64,000 nucleotides of DNA, taken from NCBI RefSeq assembly GCF_025699125.1, contig NZ_JAILWC010000001.1:600204-664203 (forward strand), read 5' to 3'. Each line of letters opens with the position of its first letter. The first letter of the stretch is position 1. The notes beneath the pieces are model-generated. The model searched no databases, had not been told where the DNA came from, and saw only the letters and a list, made by a program, of their open reading frames with translations. A program made the translations under genes and the position numbers. Of this stretch, positions 1 to 7,872 are shown piece after piece. This stretch comes from Nitrosopumilus sp. (GTDB lineage Archaea > Thermoproteota > Nitrososphaeria > Nitrososphaerales > Nitrosopumilaceae).

Positions 1-133
1 TTCTCAAACTCACATTGACAATTTGAGAAAAACTAACATGTCCAGAAAAATCCTTTATCGTCTTTGCCTGTAAAATTCTGAGTTTTTTTATTATATCCTC
101 ATCAAACGAGACTGTAACTTTTTTTGTTGTCAT
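1..133 (-). CDS. Ribbon-helix-helix DNA-binding protein (partial, C-terminus off window)
   Basis: An ATG at 133-131 opens a reading frame that stays open to the window edge (44 codons visible). It begins MTTKKVTVSFDEDIIKKL, a basic beta strand followed by a helix, then a second helix after VSFSQIV. This is the usual CopG/MetJ ribbon-helix-helix layout. It closely resembles the complete 45-residue protein at 8555-8692 (shared pattern VT-V--D--(V/I)KKLR--QAK-I----G-VSFS--(V/I)), so the two are probably paralogous small regulators. RHH proteins usually bind DNA as dimers and often repress their own gene. The 3' end is not visible. Confidence 0.7.
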   Translation of the reverse strand, partial: MTTKKVTVSFDEDIIKKLRILQAKTIKDFSGHVSFSQIVNVSLR

Positions 134-163
134 AAAGATATTCTCAGTTCCAGAGCAAAGAAG

Positions 164-180
164 GATAGTTGAATACTATC
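164..180. promoter_or_regulatory. Inverted repeat GATAGT-N5-ACTATC before the RHH gene
   Basis: Six-base perfect arms lie about 31 bp upstream of the RHH start codon at 133. A short palindrome at this place is what an autoregulatory RHH operator would look like. This is only positional inference; the second RHH gene at 8692 has no obvious copy of it. Confidence 0.3.
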
Positions 181-252
181 TGTTGAGTATGTGTCATTGC
201 TGCAACATATTGAAATTTTGACAGATGAGGTATTGTCATAAGTGGTCATAAT

Positions 253-1026
253 CTAATCATAATTGGATAAAAAATTGCTAGGTGGAGTTTTAGGTATTTT
301 TACCTTAAAGGTTGTAGGTGAATTTGACACTGTGATTTCGCCTCCATGTGATTCAACAACAAATTTCACACTTACTAAACCAAAACCAGTACCGGTTTTT
401 TTTGTAGTGAATAACGGCTTGAAAATATAAGGCAGATTCTCTTCAGAAATTCCATTTCCGGAGTCTTCAATTTCAAAAATAATCCAATTCTTTTCTTTCC
501 CAACCCTGATATCGATACTTCCTTTTATCCCCACAGCCTGAATGGCATTGACAACAAGATTGTTAATGGCAATTGACAATTGTTCTCTGTCGCAAACAAT
601 GTCATAGTCATTTTTCGAGGTATTAATTTTAACATTATCGGGAATGAGAATAGAATCCATAGAATCTAAAATAATTCTAGATGTTTTTGTTTTAGATAAA
701 ACCGTGGGCTGATCTTTGACATAATTCAGCACATTGTTAACTTGGTTGACAATTCTATCTATGGAATGGCATATTCTGTCATAGTGTTTTCGTTTTTGAT
801 TGTCAGTTCCATATAGCATGGCTAAATTTTCAACAGATACCATGATGACTGAAAGAGGATTTCTTAAATCATGAGACAACCTGGATGCAATCTCGCCTAT
901 CTGCACCATTTTCTTCTGCTTGATCATTTCTTGAGCCTGTGAATCAATGATTTTTTTTAATTCCTTGATTGTGTTAATTTGATCCAGATTAGAGATATTT
1001 TTTAGAATTGTTGAGTTATCCTGCAC
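253..1026 (-). CDS. Soluble sensor histidine kinase
   Basis: 257 residues with a short coiled N-terminus and no membrane segment. The HisKA H-box is SRLSHDLRNPLSV with phospho-acceptor His near residue 52. The HATPase domain shows an N-box (NNLVVNAIQAV), G1 (EDSGNGIS), an F-box (IFKPLFTT) and G2 (GTGFGL), so it looks catalytically intact. It has no PAS, GAF or other sensor domain, so input probably comes from a partner protein. GTG at 1026 is the first possible start because an in-frame stop lies six bases upstream; an AT-rich TATA-like stretch about 25-30 bp before it suggests a leaderless message. No response regulator is adjacent; the nearest stand-alone receiver is at 8825. Confidence 0.88.
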   Translation of the reverse strand: MQDNSTILKNISNLDQINTIKELKKIIDSQAQEMIKQKKMVQIGEIASRLSHDLRNPLSVIMVSVENLAMLYGTDNQKRKHYDRICHSIDRIVNQVNNVLNYVKDQPTVLSKTKTSRIILDSMDSILIPDNVKINTSKNDYDIVCDREQLSIAINNLVVNAIQAVGIKGSIDIRVGKEKNWIIFEIEDSGNGISEENLPYIFKPLFTTKKTGTGFGLVSVKFVVESHGGEITVSNSPTTFKVKIPKTPPSNFLSNYD

Positions 1027-1163
1027 GCATTATAAATGGTCTGGTATTATTTAATATATTGGTGTAACAATATCATTACAAGTGTATTCATTTATTCATT
1101 GATGGTATAATCAAGTCCGTTTTTGATCATATTCTTTTATGCACTGTGATTTGCAGAAATATA

Positions 1164-1184
1164 TACACTAATTTATATAGTGTA
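1164..1184. promoter_or_regulatory. Palindromic site 1: TACACT-N9-AGTGTA
   Basis: Six-base arms separated by nine bases, with an AT-rich spacer that overlaps a TATA-like stretch (TTATATA). The flanks extend the symmetry (TATACACTA / TAGTGTATA). It ends 44 bp before the ATG at 1228. It is one of five sites with the same arms and the same N9 spacing at 1164, 2522, 5101, 6010 and 6495. Likely a dimer-binding operator. Confidence 0.55.
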
Positions 1185-1227
1185 TAACTACATTTAATAA
1201 TGTACCTATATTGTATAGTTAATAATT

Positions 1228-1320
1228 ATGAGTTATGGGCATGATATTTTCATTGATGGTAATAATATCGATGCAAATATTGTGACTGAAGATTATGTGG
1301 TGATTTCCCTTGACAGGTAA
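1228..1320 (+). CDS. Possible 30-residue leader ORF overlapping the CFI-box gene start
   Basis: ATG at 1228, TAA ending at 1320, 30 residues (MSYGHDIFIDG...VVISLDR), acidic and without a membrane segment. Its 3' end overlaps the TTG start of the next gene at 1310 in another frame, so translation could be coupled. The ATG is 44 bp after palindromic site 1, similar to the 50 bp between site 2 and the gene at 2592. No recognisable family; it could be chance. Confidence 0.35.
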   Translation: MSYGHDIFIDGNNIDANIVTEDYVVISLDR

Positions 1321-2434
1321 ATTTTTACAATCACGTTCAATCATTTTAGGAATTATTGTGATTTTTACTGTTTTTACAATATCATTGACTGAAACTATTC
1401 AACTCTCTGATGGATTTTCAAGTAAAAGCACTGCTGGTTGGGTTTATAATTTGAACCCTGGAGAATCTGAAGTTATGACATGGACCTTAACAAATTCCGA
1501 AGAAGTACCAATAAACATAGAATTTCGTGCAGAGGGTGAAGGTTCAGAATTGTTTGTTTTTGAAAAATTAGTAATTATGGAGCCAAAAGAACAAAGAGCA
1601 TTTGAATTTATTGTGATAGTTCCTGATGACCATCCTAATAATATAGAATACAGACCAGTTTTGTTTGCATTAGAAAGAGCCTTGCCTTCTGACGGTGGCG
1701 CAGCAGCTGTTTTAATCAATTATCAAATGAGTGCAAAACCAATTATCAAAATTGGTGATGAACCTATTTACACAGCGCCAGTTATTGAAAAAGAAAAAAT
1801 TGAAGAAAAACAATTAAAAAAAGAAACTCCAACTAAAGAAGATTTTTCAACCGCGCCAACTGAAACAATAGAAGAAAAACTGGCCAGAATTGCAGAAGCA
1901 AACAAAGATGTAAAAGATGATGATTCATTTGATAAATCTTTAAAAGAAGAACCAATGTCAGGATATGATCCAGAACCTATACCTGATCCAGAACCTATAC
2001 CTGATCCAGAACCTATAACCCACACAATTATCAAAGAAGATGATATCATAGAGGGGGGAGGCGGATGTCTTATTGCAACTGCTGCATATGGAACTGAATT
2101 AGCACCTCAAATTCAATTCCTCAGAGAAATTAGAGACAATACGGTAATGAGTACTGTGTCTGGGATATCGTTTATGACTGGATTTAACCAATTATACTAT
2201 TCATTTTCACCAACGATCGCCGACATGGAACGAAAAAATCCTATGTTCCAAGAAGCAGTGAGAGCTCTCATCACTCCAATGATATCCACTCTATCGATTA
2301 TGACACTGGCAGAAAAAGGAAATGATGTACAGGTATTGGGATTAGGGATATTTGTAATTGTGTTAAACTCTGGATTGTATATTGCAGCTCCTACTGTAGC
2401 AGGTTATGTATTAAGTAAACGCCTAAGAAATTAG
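1310..2434 (+). CDS. Secreted/membrane protein with CFI-box C-terminal domain
   Basis: 374 residues. An N-terminal hydrophobic segment (about 12-28) serves as signal or anchor. A beta-rich domain follows to about 150, then a charged Lys/Glu linker and a short proline repeat (DPEPIP three times, about 220-237). After a Gly patch comes the CFI-box motif CLIATAAYGTELAPQ, with a conserved region and a C-terminal hydrophobic stretch (about 340-365). The CFI-box domain is known from archaeal and bacterial surface proteins but its role is not established. TTG is used because an in-frame TGA lies at 1301, only nine bases upstream. Palindromic site 1 lies upstream. Confidence 0.8.
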   Translation: MTGKFLQSRSIILGIIVIFTVFTISLTETIQLSDGFSSKSTAGWVYNLNPGESEVMTWTLTNSEEVPINIEFRAEGEGSELFVFEKLVIMEPKEQRAFEFIVIVPDDHPNNIEYRPVLFALERALPSDGGAAAVLINYQMSAKPIIKIGDEPIYTAPVIEKEKIEEKQLKKETPTKEDFSTAPTETIEEKLARIAEANKDVKDDDSFDKSLKEEPMSGYDPEPIPDPEPIPDPEPITHTIIKEDDIIEGGGGCLIATAAYGTELAPQIQFLREIRDNTVMSTVSGISFMTGFNQLYYSFSPTIADMERKNPMFQEAVRALITPMISTLSIMTLAEKGNDVQVLGLGIFVIVLNSGLYIAAPTVAGYVLSKRLRN

Positions 2435-2521
2435 AAATATTGTAATAAATTAGTTCTTTTCCTATTTAGAATGATTTTAAATGTTGATTGTCATTAATTC
2501 TTGTCACAAATATATTCATTA

Positions 2522-2542
2522 TACACTTATTATAATAGTGTA
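2522..2542. promoter_or_regulatory. Palindromic site 2: TACACT-N9-AGTGTA
   Basis: Identical arms and spacing to site 1, 50 bp before the ATG at 2592. The bases after it (AGTGTAACACTAGTA) add a further half-site that is nearly repeated at site 4 (AGTGTATCACTAGTA). Probably the operator of the secreted pair at 2592 and 3489. Confidence 0.55.
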
Positions 2543-2591
2543 ACACTAGTAAATAGAATGTTTATTAAAAACTAGGTTTAAGGTATTTTTA

Positions 2592-3488
2592 ATGACATAT
2601 AACATAAAAAATGCAACTTTCGTAATTGCCTTTGCAGCTCTAATGATGACTATACCATTTGCGACTGGAACTGTATTTGCTGATGAGATTGATGCAAACT
2701 TGGATGCAAACTGTGGATTCTCAACGTCCGCTCTTGCTGGTTTGGACTTTGGATCATTTACCGCTGATCAAGATGCAGCAACAGTTGGTGAGCAAGAAGT
2801 ACAACTGACACCAGTTCCAGATACAGTTGCCTCAGCTAGAGTTTCTGTAACAGTAGATGACTGGTTTGGTGTAGGTACAAGAGCAAGTGGAACTATAACC
2901 TTAGCTAGTGCTGCTGTTGGCGACACTGTAACAATTGGTACAACTGATTATGATGCTATTGCAGGCCCAACATCTGGTACTAATTGGGATCAGAGAGGGG
3001 ACGATATTGCTGATGCAGCAGAATTAGCAGCAGCAATCAGAGGTAACGAAGGAACGGTCTACAAAGTTTCTACGGCTGGTACTAACGTGGTTACTGTTAA
3101 TACAGTATCTAGAGGTACTGCCCAAAATACAGTTGTATTAAGCGAAGATACGACTGGTAGTACCATAATTACAAGGGATTCTGCTGCTAGTACATCAACT
3201 AATGTACTCAATGGTGCAGTAGATACTCCGCAATTAATCATGGATGGCGAAACTACAAAGTTTGACATGAATGTTGGCAGTACAGCTAGTAATACATACA
3301 ACAACCTGAGAAGTGTTATAACACTAGGTACAGCACAAGAAGTTCTTGGCGGTACTAACCCAGCACAAAACATCTTCTTTGCTTTGCAAATAGATCCTGC
3401 TAGTGCAACGTTTAGTAACTTACCATACGATGGCGCATTGACACAAGAAATCACAGTTACAGTAGAAAGTGCTTGTGATGGAACATAG
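2592..3488 (+). CDS. Secreted beta-rich protein, unknown function
   Basis: 298 residues. A clear signal peptide (about 1-30, ending near TVFADE) is followed by a low-charge Thr/Ser/Ala/Gly-rich mature protein, probably all-beta. Residues about 90-215 (SGTITLASAAVGDTVTIG ... ELAAAIRGN ... TVNTVSRGTAQNTVVLSED) form a distinct block like domains seen in phage tail and bacterial surface proteins; the flanks look like a separate domain into which it could be inserted. Cys pairs near the start (NCGFS) and end (SACDGT) of the mature chain could form a disulfide. The next gene starts directly after its stop codon, so the two form an operon behind palindromic site 2. Confidence 0.7.
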   Translation: MTYNIKNATFVIAFAALMMTIPFATGTVFADEIDANLDANCGFSTSALAGLDFGSFTADQDAATVGEQEVQLTPVPDTVASARVSVTVDDWFGVGTRASGTITLASAAVGDTVTIGTTDYDAIAGPTSGTNWDQRGDDIADAAELAAAIRGNEGTVYKVSTAGTNVVTVNTVSRGTAQNTVVLSEDTTGSTIITRDSAASTSTNVLNGAVDTPQLIMDGETTKFDMNVGSTASNTYNNLRSVITLGTAQEVLGGTNPAQNIFFALQIDPASATFSNLPYDGALTQEITVTVESACDGT

Positions 3489-4571
3489 ATGCACACCACC
3501 CTTTTTTTCTTTTTTATTATACTAATTTCATTTAACATCACTAGCGTATATGCTGAAACTATTCATGCTTATCTTCTTGCAGATGGTGAAACAAATTTTG
3601 CTGATGATGAAATTGTTTTAGATAATGATGAAACTTTGGATATTTCTAAAAATGTTATAACTTCGGACGTAATTATCAAAAAAACAGTAGGAAAAGTCAC
3701 AGTTGATTTAACACAAGAAGTCAAATTAGTTTCAAAGAAAGCCGGTGAAACAATCACTTTGAAAAATCCTCAATTAACTACAGTTAATGTTAAAATTCCT
3801 GATAAAACCCTAGTTTTGGCACCTGCAACATGGGATAAAAAAATATTTCCACCAAAAACCATTGCTGCTAGCGGAACTGTTCAATCGGGTTTTCAGACAC
3901 CAACAAGTTCAATTCTTGTCGGGTCCCCTGATGTTGTCTTCCTATTTGATAAAGTAGTTACTATTATTTTGGAAGGCACAACTGGCCAGATAGCATACAA
4001 ACTTCCAGGACAAACATCATGGATTCTAATCTCTACATGCCTTGGAACATATGATGCTCCAACCGATCCCCCCGTGAATGGGGAGTGCTCTATTTCTAAT
4101 GGAGTAGATACTAAGATTATGACATTTCATTTTACTGAATTTACTTCTCTTTCTACAACTCCTGAAACCTCTACAATTACCAGTACGCCTACAAGTAGTT
4201 CTGGAAGTTCTGGTGGTGGGGGAGGTAAACGATCATCATCTGGTGCTCCCAGTTCCAGCGCCGAACATGCAGGAAGAATTCTTCCTGAAGGAGCAATTTC
4301 TGAAGCAAGAGCATTCCCAAATTGGTTTCAAACATCTCTGGTTACCTATTGGATTGAGAACTTGATAACGGATAACGAATTTAAAAATGCAATGAACTAC
4401 ATGCTAAACAAAAATATCATAAAAATCGATGTTGGAGAAGAAAAAGACATTCCAACATTAGACTTGGCGCCCTCAATTAAACAGCTATTCAGATTATGGT
4501 CTCTTGACAAACTTACGGATTCGACAATTATTGAAATTATAATTTATTACAGAACGGTTGGTGCATGGTAG
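3489..4571 (+). CDS. Secreted protein with Gly/Ser linker and C-terminal helical domain
   Basis: 360 residues. Signal peptide (about 1-22, ending VYAET), a beta-rich domain to about 220, a Thr/Ser linker, a Gly run (SSGSSGGGGGKRSSSG, about 235-255) and a C-terminal helical module (NWFQTSLVTYWIENLITDNEF...MLNKNIIKID). That module matches a short repeat common in thaumarchaeal exported proteins (W---N---W-----I-D-EF---I-YL---II-I). ATG follows the upstream stop with no gap, so it is co-translated with the 2592 gene and the products may act together outside the cell. Confidence 0.72.
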   Translation: MHTTLFFFFIILISFNITSVYAETIHAYLLADGETNFADDEIVLDNDETLDISKNVITSDVIIKKTVGKVTVDLTQEVKLVSKKAGETITLKNPQLTTVNVKIPDKTLVLAPATWDKKIFPPKTIAASGTVQSGFQTPTSSILVGSPDVVFLFDKVVTIILEGTTGQIAYKLPGQTSWILISTCLGTYDAPTDPPVNGECSISNGVDTKIMTFHFTEFTSLSTTPETSTITSTPTSSSGSSGGGGGKRSSSGAPSSSAEHAGRILPEGAISEARAFPNWFQTSLVTYWIENLITDNEFKNAMNYMLNKNIIKIDVGEEKDIPTLDLAPSIKQLFRLWSLDKLTDSTIIEIIIYYRTVGAW

Positions 4572-4632
4572 TTATGATATACGTGAATTCAAGACACAAA
4601 ATCAGAATTTAGTTTAAAACCTAGTCAATTAA

Positions 4633-4914
4633 TCAAAATTCGTTTAATTTAAGTAAAAATTTTTCAATTTCTTTAGTATGCGAAAATTCATCTAGGGTTC
4701 CAGTTATTTTGTTAATTATATTATGGGATGATTTTCCATACAGATCTATTAAAACATCATTAATGTATTGAGGAGTTTTGTAACTATTTTCCAAATTACA
4801 ATCATATTTTGAATGCAATTTTTCTGAAACTAACATCATCATTGATTCACCACCAATGTCGACAAGTGTTTGCTCAACAGCATAATTTATGAATGATTCT
4901 TTCACTGTTATCAA
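4633..4914 (-). CDS. Small helical protein, paralogue of the 6521 gene
   Basis: 93 residues, predicted all-helical, no signal peptide. It aligns along its length with the 113-residue protein at 6521-6862: F(I/V)--(A/V)(V/I)EQ(T/S)L(V/I)D-GG, then K-(D/G)C near the middle, then P-Y(I/L)--(V/I)L-DL. The pattern resembles short output or adaptor domains described in Nitrosopumilus signalling proteins (NitrOD5-like), but that is from memory and unverified. It is transcribed away from palindromic site 3. Confidence 0.65.
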   Translation of the reverse strand: MITVKESFINYAVEQTLVDIGGESMMMLVSEKLHSKYDCNLENSYKTPQYINDVLIDLYGKSSHNIINKITGTLDEFSHTKEIEKFLLKLNEF

Positions 4915-5100
4915 AATTGTTCACCTCTTGCAAAATTCAAAAGCACCACATTATCCGTTAAAAGGACTTTTGGCTTAAAAGGCGGTGTTAGATCAGACTG
5001 ATCATAAATGATTGCATATTTTATTTTATATATAATAATACCGTGAGTAACGCTCATTATATCATTAATCAATCATATGAGCATAACACTCTAAGCATAT

Positions 5101-5121
5101 AACACTTTTGTTTATGGTGTA
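5101..5121. promoter_or_regulatory. Palindromic site 3: AACACT-N9-GGTGTA (degenerate copy)
   Basis: Same N9 spacing and near-identical arms as sites 1, 2, 4 and 5. It lies in the gap between the 5142 gene (3' end) and the 4914 start, 187 bp upstream of the latter. Several extra half-sites (AACACT at about 5085, AGTGTA at about 5135) surround it. The distance to a start codon is longer than for the other sites. Confidence 0.4.
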
Positions 5122-5141
5122 TAACATAAGATTTAGTGTAT

Positions 5142-6017
5142 TTATTTTTCACATAAAAATTTAGACATTATTTCTCCATCATACAAAGATTTCAGAGCAG
5201 ATACATTACATTCGGAAATAAATGGGTTTGTTGTTGTGATTTTATAATACATGAGGTCATCAGGATCTGTTGAATGCTGCAACCCTAATGCATGCCCCAT
5301 CTCATGACGTGTGATGGCCGCTAACTTATTTTCGTCTAATTTGCTCGATTCGTAAATAGTGATTCTTGATTTCAATATCTGGTTCTTGTCCTCATCAATA
5401 ATAGAACGTGTATATCCTGAATACCCCTCAGAATTTTTTTCATCCATTAAAAGGATCAGAATATCTCCATCATCACTAGTTGATTCATGAACATGTAACC
5501 GGATTGGTATATTGTATCGTAATTCTAAAGAGTCAAATTCATTTAATACGCCTTGCCACCCCTTATAGAACTTGGATGAGTTTTTTGATGTTCCTTTATG
5601 AGTATCTAAATCATTTATTTCGATAATTTCCTCGGACATTATTGATTCTTTAATCAGATCAATGTTTTTTTGAGATGTTTTTGCATGATTAATTATGTGT
5701 ACATGAAAAATTCTTTCTGAATCAGATAATTTCCAAGACAGCCAAGTATCTATAGAATCCCCCATCAATGACTGGGTTATGAAATGACCTGATTCTAAAG
5801 GTTGAATGTTCGAATAATAGATGGAAAACATGATGACAGAAAATACAACAATTATTGAACAAAATAAGACAAAAAAATAAGATGTGTTACGATGCAAAAC
5901 AGAGTCGAGTTTTTCGTATTTTTGATTTATTAATCCAAGTTGATTTGAAATCTGATCTATCTTTCCCTCCATAGCGGCAGAATCCTCATTTTGTTTGTCC
6001 AAATGAACATACACCAT
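5142..6017 (-). CDS. Membrane-anchored matrixin-like zinc metalloprotease
   Basis: The metzincin signature HEMGHALGLQH is followed after eight residues by a Met (DDLMYY) that can serve as the Met-turn, so the zinc site looks complete. Upstream are a short coiled region and one membrane segment (FFVLFCSIIVVFSVIMFSIYY). The catalytic domain follows that segment, so this is probably a type II anchored ectoprotease. Three starts are possible: 6077 (311 residues), ATG 6017 (used here) and ATG 5972. Palindromic site 4 covers the 6017 ATG, so the true start may be 5972, which would sit 38 bp after the site. All three keep the membrane segment and active site. No propeptide Cys switch was seen. Confidence 0.8.
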   Translation of the reverse strand: MVYVHLDKQNEDSAAMEGKIDQISNQLGLINQKYEKLDSVLHRNTSYFFVLFCSIIVVFSVIMFSIYYSNIQPLESGHFITQSLMGDSIDTWLSWKLSDSERIFHVHIINHAKTSQKNIDLIKESIMSEEIIEINDLDTHKGTSKNSSKFYKGWQGVLNEFDSLELRYNIPIRLHVHESTSDDGDILILLMDEKNSEGYSGYTRSIIDEDKNQILKSRITIYESSKLDENKLAAITRHEMGHALGLQHSTDPDDLMYYKITTTNPFISECNVSALKSLYDGEIMSKFLCEK

Positions 6018-6030
6018 GATTAATAGTGTA
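6010..6030. promoter_or_regulatory. Palindromic site 4: TACACC-N9-AGTGTA
   Basis: Same arms and N9 spacing as the other sites. It overlaps the possible start codon (6017) of the metalloprotease and shares the longer AGTGTA-CACTAGTA flank with site 2. It lies between the divergent protease and the winged-helix gene at 6147. Confidence 0.5.
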
Positions 6031-6146
6031 TCACTAGTATTAACCAGTATTGCTGGAAAATGAATGGAAAAAGGCAAAAATCAAATCAAAACATATCATT
6101 GGTTTAAATAAAAATCAATTTAACCTAGATACTGGAGAAAAATACT

Positions 6147-6446
6147 ATGGATAACGTGGATTTTATGATCTTTCTAAGGATGTTGTCAAAAAAAGGATTT
6201 TTGGAAACATTATGGCACATTACAGATAAAAAACAAATTCATTATAATGAACTCCAAAAATACCTCATGAAAAAGAATATTGTGTCTAGTCAGGCATCAG
6301 TAACAATAATTCTTAACGGTTTAACTAACCTGGGATTGCTCGACAGAACAGTCGTTGATGGAAAGCCTCCAAGAACAAGTTATTCGGTCAACAAATTAGG
6401 CAAATCTGTCCTAACCCAGTTAAACAATCTAAAAAATACACTGTAG
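6147..6446 (+). CDS. Small winged-helix transcriptional regulator (HxlR/PadR-like)
   Basis: 99 residues, essentially one winged-helix domain. Helices 1-2 (FMIFLRMLSKKGFLETLWHI), a recognition region (NELQKYLMKKNIVSSQASV), a wing with PPRTSYSVNKLG and a C-terminal helix that could support dimerisation. The wing pattern (G-PPRT-Y-(V/L)N-LGK-V) is typical of HxlR/PadR-type archaeal regulators. It is flanked by palindromic sites 4 and 5 and is the only DNA-binding gene among the five sites, so it is the best candidate for the protein that binds them (inference). Confidence 0.75.
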   Translation: MDNVDFMIFLRMLSKKGFLETLWHITDKKQIHYNELQKYLMKKNIVSSQASVTIILNGLTNLGLLDRTVVDGKPPRTSYSVNKLGKSVLTQLNNLKNTL

Positions 6447-6490
6447 AACACTCAATCAAGCAGATAAAATAATTTACATTAAATTTATTA

Positions 6491-6519
6491 ATCTTACACC
6501 ACTATTACTGGTGTAAGAT
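6491..6519. promoter_or_regulatory. Palindromic site 5: perfect 10-bp arms around N9
   Basis: The arms ATCTTACACC and GGTGTAAGAT match perfectly and flank nine bases; the core TACACC-N9-GGTGTA has the same geometry as sites 1-4. It ends two bases before the ATG at 6521 and would cover the transcription start if a TATA-like stretch near 6475-6485 is used. This is the best copy of the motif in the window. Confidence 0.65.
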
Positions 6520-6520
6520 T

Positions 6521-6862
6521 ATGTTTAAACCGGGTAAGAGTGAAAATAAGAAAAAACAAGAATTGCCCAAAGACCAAATGAAGAAAGCGTTGATTTCATT
6601 TGTAATAGAACAGAGTTTGATTGACGAGGGAGGGATAAAAGTTTTTGAAAAAACTATGGATCTTTTAAGAAAAAAATTTGGTTGTGATACATCTGAATGT
6701 CTTCATCATCCGGATTATTTGATTCAAATTTTAAATGACTTGCCAAAAAAAGCACATGAAAAAATTATTTTAGCAATTGAGGAGAAATTAAAAGAATTTG
6801 AATATCAGGAAGAGGTTAGGAAATTTACAAAAAATCTTTGCAGAATAGATAAAGTATCTTAA
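6521..6862 (+). CDS. Small helical protein, paralogue of the 4633 gene
   Basis: 113 residues: a lysine-rich N-terminus of about 23 residues (MFKPGKSENKKKQELPKDQ) followed by a helical domain homologous to the whole 4633-4914 product (SFVIEQSLIDEGG ... KKFGCDTSECLHHPDYLIQILNDL). Two Cys four residues apart and a His pair could bind metal. No signal peptide. The start codon abuts the perfect palindrome at 6491-6519, so expression is probably directly controlled by the bound regulator. Function unknown. Confidence 0.7.
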   Translation: MFKPGKSENKKKQELPKDQMKKALISFVIEQSLIDEGGIKVFEKTMDLLRKKFGCDTSECLHHPDYLIQILNDLPKKAHEKIILAIEEKLKEFEYQEEVRKFTKNLCRIDKVS

Positions 6863-7122
6863 ACTTGAATGATAAAAACAATATTTTAGAAAGCATTAAC
6901 ATCCCCTAAATATTCTTGAATAAAGTTAGATAAAAAATGAAAAGGATAGGAATCACTGTAAGAGTTTCAATTGCTTTCTGCTGGTAAAATGAAATATTTG
7001 CATTATTTTAGAAAAAATCATTGAAAAAGGCATATGCATCCACTGTGGGTTCAGACTACATCAGGTTCAATCTTAATCAAACATGATTCCAACATAAGAC
7101 TTTGAGGTTTTGAGTTAACATT

Positions 7123-7500
7123 CTAGTATGATTTACAGTGTTGATTTAGTACCCCAAAATAGTCCATAATTTTGGAAGAATTTTGTAGTTTTATTACATT
7201 CATTTTTCTGTCCACATATGCAGTATGAGCATGCTTTTCCAGTTTATCAGAATGAGTGATTTTTAGTTTGGATTCACGGATTTCCTCGGCAAGATGGTTT
7301 TTGTACAAATTGGCCGCCTTTGTACTTCCAACATACAAGATATTATTTTGTTTATTATCACATTGCAACATAATGTCACTTGCAATCATCTGAATTCTTT
7401 GCGGATCTTCAGAAAACTTTTGTGAATCGGCATTCGTATCAAATCCATTTATATGAAAACATACCATTCTTGGTTGAATATCTATTGCGTAATCCAGCAT
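7123..7500 (-). CDS. Hypothetical protein
   Basis: 125 residues, mixed alpha/beta, no signal or membrane segment. A strand pair (NNILYVGSTKAANLY) followed by a charged helix resembles the nucleotide- or RNA-binding folds related to release-factor domains, but nothing decisive is visible. It stands alone, with a 260-bp gap on its 3' side in which only very short ORFs were seen. Family not recognised. Confidence 0.55.
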   Translation of the reverse strand: MLDYAIDIQPRMVCFHINGFDTNADSQKFSEDPQRIQMIASDIMLQCDNKQNNILYVGSTKAANLYKNHLAEEIRESKLKITHSDKLEKHAHTAYVDRKMNVIKLQNSSKIMDYFGVLNQHCKSY

Positions 7501-7623
7501 AACGTATATTTAAAAAAACAGATACAACTGTTGATGCCAACATTAATGATGTAATTGCGAAAATAAGATTATCATGATACTATCTCGCTGGAATATATTC
7601 ATATTTACATAATATGGGAGATT

Positions 7624-7806
7624 ATGGTCTGTTCAAAAAATACAGACTATCCCTTATGTTCATTTTATGATGTTATGATAATGATGAAAATTCCATGTTC
7701 TCAATGTCATCAACGTTATGAATTAGCAACATCTGTGGAATATCTTATTAAAAGGGGATTGTTTCCTCATGACAAACATCTTTATTGCGAAGAATGCAGG
7801 CAATGA
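7624..7806 (+). CDS. Small zinc-ribbon protein
   Basis: 60 residues. The C-terminal 40 form a two-knuckle zinc site, PCSQC and YCEEC, separated by about 25 residues. ATG at 7624 is about 20 bp after an AT-rich TATA-like stretch, which fits a leaderless start; internal ATGs at 7675-7684 would give a 40-43-residue form holding only the zinc ribbon. Single-domain zinc ribbons are common in these archaea and mostly uncharacterised. Confidence 0.55.
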   Translation: MVCSKNTDYPLCSFYDVMIMMKIPCSQCHQRYELATSVEYLIKRGLFPHDKHLYCEECRQ

Positions 7807-7872
7807 TTTACAGTATAGAATGAATAATGCTTTTTTAAAAAATAAAAATAAAAGAATTATTCCAGATGAGAC

